Origin: Micropterus salmoides
Taxonomy: Eukaryota; Chordata; Actinopteri; Centrarchiformes; Centrarchidae
Length of the DNA stretch: 64,000 bases
Direction of reading: 5' to 3'
NCBI RefSeq assembly: GCF_014851395.1
Contig: NW_024041484.1
Coordinates: 5,032,183 to 5,096,182 of the forward strand
The translations under genes and the position numbers were made by a program. This document shows positions 48,934-61,798 of the stretch, in pieces. The stretch's first letter is position 1, and each line of letters begins with the position of its first letter. The notes under the pieces were generated by a model. The model was not told the DNA's origin, did not search any database, and was given only the letters and a program-made list of their open reading frames with translations.

Positions 48934-51352
48934 AAGTTCAAGTTCAAGTTCAAGTTCATTTTATTCATATAGCACGTTTTATAGCAGCCATCTCAAGAGT
49001 TTTAGGATTAAGAAAAGGTTTGATTTTTGACAACAGACGCAGTTGATAAAAACTAGAGCTTATTACGGAGGAGATTTGTTTATCAAAATTTAAAGACTCA
49101 TCCAGTAGAACGCCCAGGTTCTGTACACTTGAAGATCTAAAAGCCGATAGTCTGCCTACGTCGAAGGTGGCAGCCTGGGGATTAACAGTGGACCCGAAAA
49201 CAATGATCTCTGTTTTGTTTTCATTTAAAAAAAAAAATTTTGGTCCAGCCAAAATTTTACTTCATCTAGACAACCTAATAATGATGAAAGGGCAGAGGGA
49301 TCATTTCTCTTGAGTGGAACGTACATTTGAGTGTCGTCTGCATAACAGTGAAAAGATACCCCATGTCTTCTTAGAATGGTGCCCAGTGGTAACATGTATA
49401 GGGAGAAAAGAGAAGGCGCTAAGATAGATCCTTGAGGAAGGCCACAGGTTAGATGCGCAACAGAAGAGGAGCAATTTCCTAACTTTACTCTGAAAGTACG
49501 ACCCGAGAGATAAGACTGGAACCACTGGAGGACGATACCTTTTAGCCCCACATCATACTCTAGTCTGGATATCAGGATAGAGTGGTCGATCGTATCAAAA
49601 GCTGCTGATAATCCCGAAGAACAAGAGCCACAGAGTCACCAGTGTCCGTGGAACGATAGATGTCATTTAAAACTCTCAACAGGGCAGATTCAGTACTGTG
49701 AGCAGACTTAAAACCAGACTGAAATTTTTCAGAAATATCATTGCATTTTAGAAAGAGCTGGAGTTGGTCATACACAACTGTTTCTAACACCTTCGAAACA
49801 ACAGGCAATACAGAGATAGGACGGAAGTAACACGGCAGGATCCAGTGAAGGCTTCTTGAGTAGCGGAGTGACAGTGGCCTCCTTAAGGGCAGCAGGGATG
49901 GAGCCGGTAAGGAGGCACTTATTAACAAAGGACACCAATCCTGGCCCTACTGAATCAACAATTAATTTAAGAAACTTAGGAGAGATGATGTCAAGAGAGC
50001 AGTACGAAGGTTTCATCTTGGCGATAATTTCTTTGAGTAGGTTCAGGGTGATTGGCTCAAAGGCATCCCAGGGAACAGAATTCATCAACTGACTAGAGTG
50101 TTCCGTGTGGGAGCGGCTGGCATTGCATCTCAAGTTAGATATTTTGTCAATAAAAAATCTCAAGAAACTTTCACATAGCTCATCCGAAGCACCATACATT
50201 GTATTTAGCGAAGGATTTAAAACCAAGTTTATAACAGAAAATAAAACCTTTGGTCTAAAGTGGTTTGCCATAATCATGTCAGAGAAGTACGTAGCTTTTG
50301 CCGACTTTACAGCATTCTGGTAGGTCGACTGACTGACTTTAAATAACTGAAGTGAAATGTGTAGCTTGTCCTTCTTCCATTTGCGCTCAGCCTTTCTGCT
50401 AGCTTGTCTTAGTTGCCGAATATCCACGTTGAGCCATGGTTCAGATTTCGGTTTAGGTTTGAAGGGCTTAAGCGGAGCAGATTCGTTTAGGGCATTTAGC
50501 CAAGTAGAATATAACAGACCAAGATGCTGGTCGGCATTTAAGTCCAATAGTGGTGAGTCCAGAAGCAAATGTGAGGAGGAATTCATAAAGTGCTCGTTAA
50601 AATTTGAGCCAAAATGAGGAGAGTAGGACCTAAACAGTCTTACATCTGCACTAGTGGGATGAGAAATGGAAGAGATGTAGAAAATAATATAGGCTTATGG
50701 TCCGAAAGCATAAAATCAGATATAACAACATCATTGATTACCATCCCATATGAAAGAACAAGGTCCAAAATGTGACCCTGAATGTGAGTGGAATCATTTA
50801 TCCACTGGACTAGATTAAAAGATTCAATGAGGCTGAGGAAATCCTTTGATAGGGTGTTAGATTGACAACAAACGTGGATATTAAAAGCCAACCAAATGGA
50901 CAGGAGAAGATCGCAGGGGAATGATAGATTGAAGCCACCGATGAGCCAGCGCTCGCGGTCGCCGGGCAACATATCCGCCATGACACGACATATGATTAGG
51001 ATTTAGATTGATCCTAAGTCTTTCAATAGCTTTCAATCTGATGATGCGTCCACCCCCGACTCCCGCGTTTCCTTCTGCGTTTTCTCCGTGAAGTGACAGG
51101 AGGCCACTGGCGAATACATTCCAATGTATGCGTAGTGGTGCTTCTGTGTGTTTGATTAAAAACGTGCGCTACATCCTGCTTGTAAAAGTCCATAAAAGAG
51201 GTGCGAATGTTCAGGAGTGACTGTCGGTCATAGACCAGACGTGTGCAACAATTAGAAGCCCAGATAGACATCCATAAATATATCCATAAAAATAAATACG
51301 AGAGAGACCGACGGCCAGCCGAACACACAGGCGCCATCTTTGTTGACATTGT
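48934..51352 (-). mobile_element. L2/CR1-group LINE, nearly end-to-end but frameshifted
   Basis: On the minus strand: an N-terminal segment at 51349-51023 ending in a basic RRKRRRKRG run; then after a deletion the C-terminal half of an apurinic-type endonuclease (50981-50640: FNIHVC, GHILDLVLSYG, LSDHKPILF). A linker and N-terminal reverse transcriptase follow (50586-49768: PSYCSLDIISPKFLK, VNKCLLTGSIPAALKEATV). Next are 49928-49572 (YRPISVLPVVSKVLETVVYD, FQSGFKSAHSTESALL) and 49551-49225 (QGSILAPSLFSLYM, catalytic YADDTQMY near 49340). The last block is 49252-48965 (LNENKTEIIVFG, QNLGVLLDESL). The 3' tail is a (TTGAAC)n run at 48935-48957. Frameshifts between blocks and the endonuclease deletion mean it is inactive. 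Confidence 0.88.
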
Positions 51353-53854
51353 CCTTACCAGTTGATGAAGACCAAAAAACAGATTGGTTAAGGTTACAGT
51401 AGTTGAGTGGTGGAGGCTACGCTGCTGACAGACTTGATTGTAGATTTATTTCTGGAACACTGTGGCAGTTCTAACGAAGGGTCCTTCATTTCTCCTTGTT
51501 CATCACTTACTCTCTGACTTACTGAAAAGTTCTCTAGCATCGCTTACAGCAGCTAACGGTGCCCATTGCTAAATTAGATTAAGCACAAATGCCATGTTTA
51601 TCCTTTGAAGAGCGCTAATGTCAAAGAGCGGTTAAATTATAGCGTTTAACTTATTCTAAATATATCTGCAAGCTGTGTGTCTGTAGTTACAGTTGAACAT
51701 ATAAATAAAAGTGAGCTGGACCTAACACAGCCACCAGCCAAACAAAGTTATCTAGCTCCTCTTTCAAATGTGCAACGGTGTGAAACCTCAAAGTTGTAGA
51801 CGGTCATGTAGTGGTTGAGAAATGGTTTCCTGTAGCTGTAAAATTAAAGAGTGCTGGTTAAAGAATAAACTAGTTGTGAATATGCTCATTCACACTGTCT
51901 CTGTCTGCATGTTCTAGCAGCAAATATTTATTGATGTGCAGTTGTTTTCATGTTCAGTTGTTGAGACTGTAATCTAAGTTTTTTTTTTTTTTACATAATC
52001 CATTTAGGAAAAGGTATTATAGCCCACATACATAACAGCTTTCAATCTCAGCATGTTCAAAGTAGTAGTTAGTAGGAAAGGTGTCTACTATCCAAACATT
52101 TTCAAAATCAAAATATCAGCTTAAAAATTGGCTCTTTTTCACTTTAATATCGGCATCCCCCTTGATTTTAATTGGTTATACATGATGTCAATATCTGAAA
52201 TGTAAATAATAAAAAAGGAAATGAAGAAAAAGTTTTTACTTCCACTCACTCACTCACCCCAAGTGTACATGGGCCCCTGGGCCCCTGCCCAAAATGCCCA
52301 TTGGATAATCTGGCCCACACTGGTAAGAATTGATTCAAACTTCTAGCTGCCTTGCGTGTACACTGTCTGTTCAACAGTGCTGAACGGCTTAGCACCATCT
52401 TAACATTAGCCTGTGGATCATTTGCATAGAACTCTTAACAGACAAAGGAAATCACTGCTTATCTTCATATCACCAACACGTGTGTAAGCTGAAAAGCTCA
52501 CACCTTTATGCAATATTCAGTTTATGGATCAATAACCCTTTAAAGGCACTCTTGTACTTCAGTGTCCATAATGACATTCAGCATTATCAGATACAGTGGG
52601 TCCTTGAAAGGTTATTGATTACTAGGAATATCCTGGGATTTGCTATAAAATCAATAAAGCGTGACAACTTTCATGCACCGTTGGCAGCGTTGGGGCATAC
52701 ATACAAATGGTGAATTTATGTGTGAACTGGCTTTTTTTCTTTTCATACCACACAGCCAACGATCCAGGACATATCAGCGTTGGATGCAGTGGAAGAGTTT
52801 CTACATTTGTTTGTGAACACTAATGAGATAGTTCTAATCCTATGGTCTGTCATAAAATATTTGAGTCCAGTTCTGGGGGTCGTTTTAGAAGAATTTATTT
52901 TCCAGACTTGACGTTTTGAATATCAAGAACATGAAATATACTTTGTGACAGAGGCCTTGTGTTATGTCACTGACAAGATGCCACAGGGAAGGGGGAAATG
53001 ATGAGGAGGAGGAGTTTATCTAACCCAGTGTGTGTTCGTGTCTAGAGAAGAGAAGGACGCGCAGGCTTGGAGAAGGAGACTTATCTGTCAGCATAACTTC
53101 TTTGTGATCATCTGCTGTTGCCCAGACTGACCACAGCTACCAAATGACAGAAGCCTGTCAATGCCCGTCATCCATCCAGAAGCTATGAAGTGAGTCAGTA
53201 TGGCTTGTTCTTTAGTTTACTTGTCCCAAAGAGCAGCTTGAAGCTGCTACAGTGTCAGATTTACTTAACGTTTGAGGGATTTTGTTTCATTTTGTGCGAC
53301 AGCAGTCACCTAGGATTCCTCAGGAAACAACAGAAGAACATATTTTTTCCCTTCCGAAACTGTTCAACCATCAGAAAAGGACTTCTGATGAAGCATCCTG
53401 GCAGCTTAAGTCTAGTAACATTCTGTTTTTCTCATTAAAAAACATAAAAAGAACAGAAACAACAACTGATATAGCTTATTTCTCTGTGCCGTAGAGGTCC
53501 ACTTTTGTCCAAAAGGTATTAAATCACACTTGAGCCACACTGTTACACTGGGTGACATGTTCCTTCACTACCATGAACACACACAGTAGCTCATTTTGAC
53601 TCAGTCCCACACACACACCGTACTGCTGCTGTAAATACTTAAGAGCACCAAGTGTGTATTAATCCTTGGCTGTAAATATTCCCCAACATAATGCACTATT
53701 TACTGCTATTTAAGTAGTGTTTGTGACAAACTACAGTGTGCAGATGTTTTATGAAATGACTGAGCTGTTGGATGAAAAATGAAAAATGAAAAATTAAGCT
53801 AAGAGAAACTTTGTGAGGTGCAATTAAAGCCTTTTTTACGATTTCAACAGGAAG
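51353..53854. other. no gene recognised
   Basis: 2.5 kb without supported genes. A GGGCCCCTGGGCCCCTG duplication stands at 52270-52286. Open frames at 53190-53494 overlap in two frames and show no domain. Confidence 0.4.
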
Positions 53855-55705
53855 CAGTGCAACCCAGACAGGTAGGTTGTGCTTCTTCGGCCCACTTACA
53901 CCCAGCTGATTTAAAGGGTCAAGGCAACAAATACGACATTCAAAGTGTGGACAGATGAGGCTCCAGCAGCTCTGCAGGACTGTTTTGGGAGCACTGATTG
54001 GAGTGTGTTCAGAGAGGCTGCCGCCCAGGAGAGCCACATCAACCTTGAGGAATATACATCATCAATATCATCATACATCAGTAAACGTGTTGATGATGTG
54101 GTGACCACTAAGACGATAAAATCATTCCCCAATCAGAAGGCCTGGATGAATGGAGAGGTGAGGGATCTATCCAGAGCCAAAAAAGGAGAGCAAAGGGCAT
54201 CAAGGAGGCAAAGCGGAGACATCAGCAGAGACTGGAGAGAGACCTCAACACCAACAACACCAAAGATATGTGGCAGGCCATCAAAAACATCCCAGGCTAC
54301 AAAAGCAGGAGCTCCCCCATCATGTGTGAGGCCACATTACCAGATGAACTTAACACCTTTTATGCTCGCTCTGATCTCCTCAACAAGGAGTCAGCTGTAA
54401 AGTCTACTCCACCTCCAGAGGACCGGCCACTGTCAGCATCCACAGCAGATGTGAGGAATCCTGCTGAGAGTGAATATGAGTAAATCAGCTGGGCCTGATA
54501 ACGTCCCTGGCGGTGTATTAAAAACCTGTGCCAATCAGCTAGTTGATGTTATTACTGACATTTTCAACATCTCACTGTCTCAGGAGAGGGTTCCCACCTG
54601 CTTCAAGACATCAGAAAGCTGTTTGTGGATTTCAGCTCAGCATTCAACACAATCTCCCCATGAAACTGATCAGCAAACTCAACACTCTGCAACTGGACAC
54701 TGGACTTCCTCACAAACAGACCCCAATCAGTTCGGATTGGTGGACTCACCTCTTCCACTCTAGTGCTCAACACCGGAGCCCCCCAGGGCTGTGTGCTCAG
54801 CCCCCTCCTGTTCAGCTCTACAGCCACGACTGCATCCCCCGATATGGAGAGAACTCTGTTGTGAAGTTTGCGGATGGCACCACCATCATCGGACGAATTT
54901 CAAACAACGATGAGACTTCATGTCGGGAGGAAATTTCATAATCTTGCAGAGTGGTGCTCAGAAAAACCTACTGCTCAACGTCAGCAACACCAAGGAGCTG
55001 ATCATTGATTTCAGGAAGGAGATAAAGACACACACTCCTGTCTACATCAGTGGTACTGAGCTGGAGCAGGTGAACAGTTTCAGGTTCCTGGGAATCAGCC
55101 TCACAGAGAACCTGACATGGTCGTCTCACATCTCCACGCTGGTGAAGAAAGCTCAGAAACGGCTTCTTGAGGAAGCTTAAGACGGCCAAATTCCCACGCC
55201 AAGTTCTTGTCAGCTTTTACAGAGGAGCAATAGAAAGCCTCCTGACTGGAAACATCACAAACTGGAATGGGATGTGCACGGCCCAGGACCGGAGGGCTCT
55301 GCAGCGGGTGATTCAAACTGCTCAGAAGATCATCGGTACCCATCTCCTGAGCATCAGTGATATCGGTGAGGTGAGGTGCCTGCAGAGCCCAAAGGATACT
55401 AAAGGACAGTACCCACCCAGCCACAGCCTGTTCACCCTGCTGCCTTCTGGGAAGAGAGATAGAATTTTCTTCTGCCGCACCACCAGACTGCAGAGCAGCT
55501 TTTCCCCCAAGCTATCAGACTCTTAAGCTCTAAGTCATCCTCAGCACTGCTCCAGTGTTGATAGTTTATTTCTGTTTACCATTTTTCATAATTGATTCTG
55601 TATTAATGTATATTGTCTGCTATGTAGCAGAAGGGAGTTACAAAACTCAATTTCACTCTATAACTTGTTATATTGTGACAAATAAATCTACCTTGTACCT
55701 TGGTA
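53855..55705 (+). mobile_element. Rex1-like LINE, 5'-truncated and internally deleted
   Basis: Reads VWTDEAPAALQDCFGSTDWS (53947-54006) and FPNQKAWMNGEVRDLSRAKK, the linker between endonuclease and reverse transcriptase in Rex1/Babar elements. Then KSAGPDNVPGGVLKTCANQL (54483 onward), a jump that removes several reverse-transcriptase motifs, and APQGCVLSPLLFSS-type sequence near 54780. The catalytic box reads FADGTT (54868-54885) instead of FADDTT. C-terminal pieces are NVSNTKELIIDFRKE, FRFLGISLTENLTWSSHIST, VSFYRGAIESLLT and HSLFTLLPSGKRDRIFFCRT. The 3'UTR ends near CAAATAAATCTACC. There is no endonuclease domain. Dead copy. Confidence 0.85.
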
Positions 55706-55891
55706 TTGAGAGACGGACTACCATATTGTTAGTTTTGGTCTTTTGATAGGATTCAGTGACAATAAGAAAAACATAGTATTGGCAGCTTTACTATGTAAAC
55801 AAAGATCTCTGACGAAGGTACAGAAAAGTTAGGTTATGTACTGAGTCAGTGTCTCAGTGGGCAAGATTCTTCTTTACTACAAGAATACTAA

Positions 55892-56190
55892 TCTTTCTTT
55901 AGTGAAACAAAGGGGGTGAGGCTTCAGGAGAGACCCCACAAATCTGGATTACAAGCTCTTAGTAAGTCATTTAGAGCCACACGAGCCTTCTATCACAAGT
56001 GCCTACGTCTTCCTCCTGATCAAAGAGAGATGGTGAGGAATAAGTTAGCGGTCAAACTGCGTGCCAACTTCAATCTACAGAGGCTTCCTAAGTGATGTTT
56101 GAGGAACAGCTGCTGCTGGGGAGTTCAAAGAGATACGCCGCCGTGTCGGAGGGATGTCAACAGCAAGAAAGGCTGTAACTTTATCATGTC
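55892..56190 (+). pseudogene. unidentified coding-like fragment with a frameshift
   Basis: I do not recognise this gene. After a pyrimidine-rich stretch ending TCTTTCTTTAG (a splice-acceptor-like site at 55891-55902) a frame stays open for 64 codons to TGA at 56093, containing SFRATRAFYHKCLRLPPDQ and REMVRNKLAVKLRANF. Immediately after, in another frame from 56098, it reads FEEQLLLGSSKRYAAVSEG before a stop at about 56176. The composition is amphipathic and basic with predicted helices. The 'LPP..' turn between helices resembles small LYR-motif mitochondrial assembly factors, but the LYR triplet itself is not there. A single frameshift would join the two parts, so either a pseudogene or chance. 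It follows directly after the Rex1-like LINE. Confidence 0.3.
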
Positions 56191-57867
56191 CTCCTCACAG
56201 ATATTTTCTCGCCTTCTGTAGGTTAAAAATTACATTATTTAATAATTTTCTTTGAACTTTACTCTTCATGTATGTTAAATTGTGTGCTTGCTAGACAAAT
56301 TGCACATTTTGTAGATTACATTAATTCACTGAATTAACTGTCTATATTATTGTACAAAATGACATGGTTCTTTTCCACAGTGTTTCTTAGAACATTATTA
56401 GGCATTTATCAACCAGAGAGTTTATTCGTGTCCTCATCACAAAGTACACAGAATAATGCATATATTACTAATTTTACATCTGCTGAATTGGCCAAAACAG
56501 TAAAAAAGACATAGCCTTGTTTTTTAGACCGGGTGTATGTCCTTAATAAAACCTTGATGATATAATTCACTACGCATAGGGGTTTTGCTGCTTCAGCCTC
56601 ACTTGGTCTGGTATGTTAGCATATTTTAAATAGATATTGCTTTATGCTAGTTGTATGACTCTTCTCTTTTTGTGATAACTTTTGCCGTTTACCATTATCA
56701 TGTAATTGCCACAGCAAAAGCTACATTAATAGCTTTAATATTTCTGCCTCACCCTTGATTAGAACATCTGCTAAATGTCTGAAATTTAAGTCTATTTCTT
56801 TTATGGTTCCTGATTGCACAAATGCGACTATCATCTATTTTTCAGACCTCAATATTCAGAGACAAGCAATGTTCCTCTCCAGCAGCAACGAACCCTTCAT
56901 GCGTCAGAAAGGATGCCGTCATGTGCACCGCGGGTTTAATTGAATTAGCTTGGCTTTGGACAGGAAAGTTGTCGGAGCCACGCGTGCATTTGACAGTACG
57001 TGCTGGCAGAATATCTGAGCGGCAACAACTGGCAGTGAAACCCAATTCTGCACACGGTTTCTACTTTTAGACCAGGAAACGGGGTGAAGGGTTCAGCAGT
57101 TGTAAAGCATGAAAGCATGGAGACCGACAGAGCAGCAGCTAGTTAAACAGGTCATTTAAATTACCCTGCTGAACCATAGGGTGTTGACGTTCATCTGCTG
57201 CTGTGCAGAAAGAAAGAAACCACATGAGACATGTGCTGTTTTTGTTTTCTTTAATGGAATGTATCTTTTCAAAGTATGAAAATAGATCTCACGTTGAAAT
57301 AAGAAATTGGACAGTGGCTACAAAGGGCACAGCTATAACTGTGTATAATGATGGCAACAGGAAGGCATGTCAGAGAAGCATCACACCCGTCGCATTAGAT
57401 AAAGGGCACAGCTATTACCCTGTGTGGGAGATGACAACAACAAGGAGGCATGTGTTGGTTCAGCGGTGAAACACTGGCAAGAGGGGGGTGCAGAGGGAAA
57501 CACTTCCAGCAAACAGGAAACAGCATGGGCCATAGTGAAATAAAATGTTTTGTGACGGCAAGACATCCCTCTATCATGAAAAAAAGCTATTTCAGAGACC
57601 GTTAGTTGACACATTAACACGTGATGTTTCCCTGTGTATCGCCATCTTTAGAACTTTCAAAACAATCACACTGTTCAGTCTGTTCTTTTTGTCATGAAAA
57701 ACATTGCATGCCTTGCAGTATTAAAACTGCAGACTAGAGATATAGTTTTATGAACATTTCTCTGGGGGGCAGACCTGCTATAGAGACAGAAATAATATGA
57801 TTGGCTGTGGTAAAGTGGGTGGAGACAAATGTGTCATTTTTTTCTAACAACTCCTGCCATTTTTTTG
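56191..57867. other. no gene recognised
   Basis: Open frames at 56755-57070 and 57203-57469 have no domains. Nothing supported. Confidence 0.4.
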
Positions 57868-58571
57868 TCAAGCCCAAGGGGGAACGTCCGGGTCCGAAAA
57901 GTGTAGCCAATGCGGAAGTCCTAAAACCTGCATTCTCTCTAACAGCCAGCAGGGGGTCACTCCACTGGTTGCAAAAAGAAGTCTGGTTCCATTAGAAATA
58001 ATGGTAAAATGCCCCTACTTCCCACTTGTTTTATTACCTTAATAAACATTTTCATAATGAGTTTATAGTTTAGTCGCTGTTATCAAGTCATCTTCAATAA
58101 AGTATGATGTTCATTTAGTAAATATGCTCCCATTTAGAGAGAAAATAGACTATAAAGTAGGGGATGCTTTGGACGGGACTACCTTTTGATTGACAAGTAG
58201 CTACCATGGCGACCTGTAAATCAGGCTAAAGTGACTCGTATCCGCTGCACTATTTACATTTAACCAGCGCCATTGAAAAAGCTTATTAAGAGTCGGCGGT
58301 TTATTTTCTCTGGTGAGCAGGCCTACATTTTTAGCCTGTTTTTCAATAGCCAAAATTTGCATCAAATCACAGACAACGTGAATTACAGATGCACCTTGCT
58401 AACCAAGGTGGCTAGCTCAGAATTGTCCATATATGGTTATGTCCGATGCCGCTGGTTGCAAAAAATTAATATGGTGACGGCCATAATGCCAAAATCTAGG
58501 CTTCAAAACGTCAGTCCACAAACCGATAAGTGACGTCACGATGACTACGTCCACTTTAATACAGTCAATGG
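57868..58571 (-). repeat. dispersed element copy B, inverted relative to copy A
   Basis: Read on the minus strand it begins CCATTGACTGTATTAAAGTG, GACGTAGTCATCGTGACGTC and ACTTATCGGTTTGTGGACTG. It continues through GGTCGCCATGGTAGCTACTT and TTCTAATGGAACCAGACTTC to CCCCCTGCTGGCTGTTAGAG and CGGACGTTCCCCC. The block order equals copy A at 23946-24690. The 86-codon plus frame at 58273 lies inside it and is not a gene. Confidence 0.65.
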
Positions 58572-61118
58572 TCAAGTCATGTCCCATACGCTGTCTCTGA
58601 TTGGCTAACCCCTTTCCCCTAACCAACTTAACCAACGAAGGCAACAAGTACTTGCCAATCAGAGGCAGAGTTGGCAGAAAGCTGGTGGGAAAAAGAGTTT
58701 CTAAGAGTCTGTTTTAGCTTAATTTAGCTAGTTGGTAAGCTTGCATTGCCAAGGACATTTCAAAAACATTTGTGATACTGGAAAGTCAGCAGCTAGCTAA
58801 CTAGCTTCAAACGGGTTTATTTTGTATACAAAATCTGTCACAATTTTGTAGCCAAGGACAACGAGCAACGATTGGAGAAGATAATCTTACACATGACAGC
58901 TTTCAAACCTTGAGAGCAATAACAGGACCTTGTAGCAGCACTACGTTGACATGTGATTTTAGCTGAGTGGCCCAGTTAACTGTAGGTCATGTGACACACG
59001 TTGGACCAGGAAGTCTTTCTCCAGTACACCACAAAATGTCTTTAAAACAAGTACATTTTATAGGGAACATGCTGGTACTGGTCAGTCATAATAGATCTTT
59101 TGTTACTGACAAGCTAGCTAGCTTGCTAACTGACAGTACGGAAGCTAGTTGGCACAATCTCTAACAGGGCAATAAGTTACACAGTTTATTCAATAGACCT
59201 AATTAAACCATTGACTCCTGTCATAGTTGTCTACAAACGTGCCTCTTTTGTGGAGCAGGTGGAGGGCCAAATAAAAGTAGATGGATGGTTTGACAGCTGA
59301 CAAGCTACAATAGCTTCTCCTGTTATGACCAAGACGTTTGAACACAGAGGAAGCCTCTGAATTTCCACAGATTTGAAAATGTCAAATGTACTTTTCCTCC
59401 TTGTTTTTGGTTATCAAATTGAAGAAGCATTTGTTTCCTTTTTAGTCTCAGACAGAACTTACCAAGCCAGAACAGTGGTAATTTGTCCCCACCCACTAAG
59501 ATTGAATGCAACCAATTAAATTGTGTTTAGAGCAGTTCAGCTCCTGAGAATTATCAATTTCACAAACCTCCACTGTGCATGTTACTGACTTATTAAATGA
59601 ATAAGCTTGTCTCTGTAACCACTGAAAACAAACTGCGTGGAAAGCTAGTATCTTACTCAGATTTAAGACTCAGAAGAAAACAAAGGATAGCTTTTGTATC
59701 GATAAAAGCAGTCAAATAAAATGATGGAAATGATTCTTGTATACAATGAAAATACGAAGATGTACTGTAGCTAATAATAAAAGCTATCAAACAAATTAGA
59801 TATAGGTCATGCAGGTATCTCATCATATATCTATAGTATTTTAGTATAGTATATTCTGAGTTGTAACACTGCACTAGAGAGAGAAATGATTCTTTGGTTC
59901 AGTTGAAAAACGAAAACATGGACAATGACACATTTTACCAATAAAGAACTGATTTGACTAATCTACAGCAACCATCCTAAGATAACTATGTAAGCATATT
60001 CCCAAAGGACTTTGTGTGTAACGTGGGCTATGAACCTCCAAGCGAGTATTTCTGGTTCCTCTCTAGCAACAACCACACTGAACATTCATCAACATCATAA
60101 CATTTTTCATAGAAAATATATATACACATATAATAAATAAGGGATAAACCCATCGCACGGTAGAATACACCTGTTTTCTCACATGCTTTTTGTTGATCAG
60201 TCTTTTGTGAAATAAGTCTCTGTATTGAAAAGGGGACAGGGGCCACTGGTGTGTGGAAACCACTACATGGATGAGGGGTTCTCCTGGAGAGTGGAGCTTG
60301 GCGCTGAAGTGGCAGGGGGAGATAATAATCCTCCAGCTGAGTGTCCAATTAACCTGCGGATGCAATCAGTTAGACAGACTGCTGACTGATGGTGCGTGAC
60401 ACAGGAGGCAAAAGAAATCTAAACTCACTTGAAACACAGACTCAATATAATAGGACCTCAGGCAGCTCATTTCATTTCAACAGTCTAGATCAAACCATTG
60501 ACGCCAACTCAAACTGACATAATGGGGAAAACTTTCTCCCCCTCACTTTATCTGTAAGCTTTAACTGAGGTTACTTTTATCTTTTCAATTAAATAAATAA
60601 GCATGTATGAGAGAGCGGGAATTACTGTTCAGCAGGGCTGTAGCTACGATATTAGGAATACTGAGGTCATGAGTTAAATGCCCCACCCCCATAATCTTTA
60701 GTGCTGAGGGGGTCAATGTACCATGACCCCCTCCCTCCCTTTCCAGGACCAGTGTTTCCACCATGTTTGGTGACTTATGTCTATTATTCATGACAATGAC
60801 CCAATAACCATATTGTTTCCATATATTTAGTCCACTGATGCTTTGCTGGATTGAAACCTCAGTTGTGACAACAGATCACCATGTGCCACCAAGAGCCATG
60901 TGCATGGAAATGGGTTGTCCAAACGGCCAAAAATCAGCTTATTTCACTGATTAACACAAATTTGAGTGAGATGGGCTGCTTGGGTGTGCAGCTGTACTGT
61001 AAATCTGTATACACATGGTGATGCACATATTGCAGAGACTGTGCTGAGAGGCTGAGACACTACAGGTCGAGGTGTCAGAGTAATTTTTTAAGTTATTGTG
61101 TGTGCATAAACTGAAACC
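58572..61118. other. no gene recognised
   Basis: No supported gene in about 2.5 kb. Overlapping frames at 60028-60365 (minus) lack domains. Confidence 0.4.
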
Positions 61119-61136
61119 GGGGGGGGGGGGGGGGGG
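61119..61136. repeat. G18 homopolymer
   Basis: Eighteen consecutive G on the plus strand. The length may be affected by sequencing error. Confidence 0.9.
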
Positions 61137-61754
61137 ATTGACGTGACCGCCTTTGACTTTTGCGCGCAATCTGTGCGTCTTTACGCTTAATTTAAAGATT
61201 CTCTGAGGCATATTATACACGTTTTTAAGGGTTAAATGTAAACACTGTAGACTTCTTCCAACATTGATTCAGTTATGTAAATGTAATTTTAAATGGATTA
61301 TGTTTACATCTTTCCAGTATTGACGTAAATCGGCCTAAAACGCGACATAATTTAAATCTACTCTCCGCGCGTAAAGCCGTTTTGGATAAGGACAATCCCT
61401 ACGTGTACGAAAATGTATCAAACCTGCCTGGGAATGTTTATCCAGCACAATTCCCTGCGGAGGATTTCACCTCCATGAGAGAGACATTTAGGCAGGCCTA
61501 CAGCAGGGGCTCCCAAACTTTTCTTTATGCCAAAATAAATCCACATTTAGTACGATTTTGTCCCCCTCTGGAAGATTATTCGCTCAGGGTTTGATCTGAC
61601 TATTACCTATGATGAAACCAGACGTCCTCGTTCGTGGCACACATATCCAGGGAATAAAACAAAACCGAAAAACGGGTCCTTAATTTGCAAGGGGATCCCC
61701 AGGTGGTCCCCGGACCTGGGGAGCCCCCCTCAATCTCGCGTTCTCTTTAGCTGT

Positions 61755-61760
61755 CTTACC
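61755..61760 (-). promoter_or_regulatory. candidate 3'UTR splice donor of phlda1
   Basis: On the minus strand GCG|GTAAGACAG lies about 40 bases after the phlda1 stop codon and fits the donor consensus GTAAG. An intron after the coding region fits the two-exon, one-coding-exon layout I recall for mammalian PHLDA genes. The downstream acceptor was not identified. Confidence 0.4.
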
Positions 61761-61798
61761 GCTAATGGCGCAACAATGTCCGCGGGACACGCCGCAGG

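Noticed and set aside
52262..52330. Possible transposon end at the GGGCCCCTGGGCCCCTG block
   Set aside because: No matching inverted end found upstream.
61382..61594. 70-codon plus-strand frame as an exon
   Set aside because: Reads plausibly at first (NPYVYENVSNLPGN) but overlaps a CAGGGGCTCCCAAACTTTT sequence resembling a Charlie-type transposon end, has no splice context and no known match.
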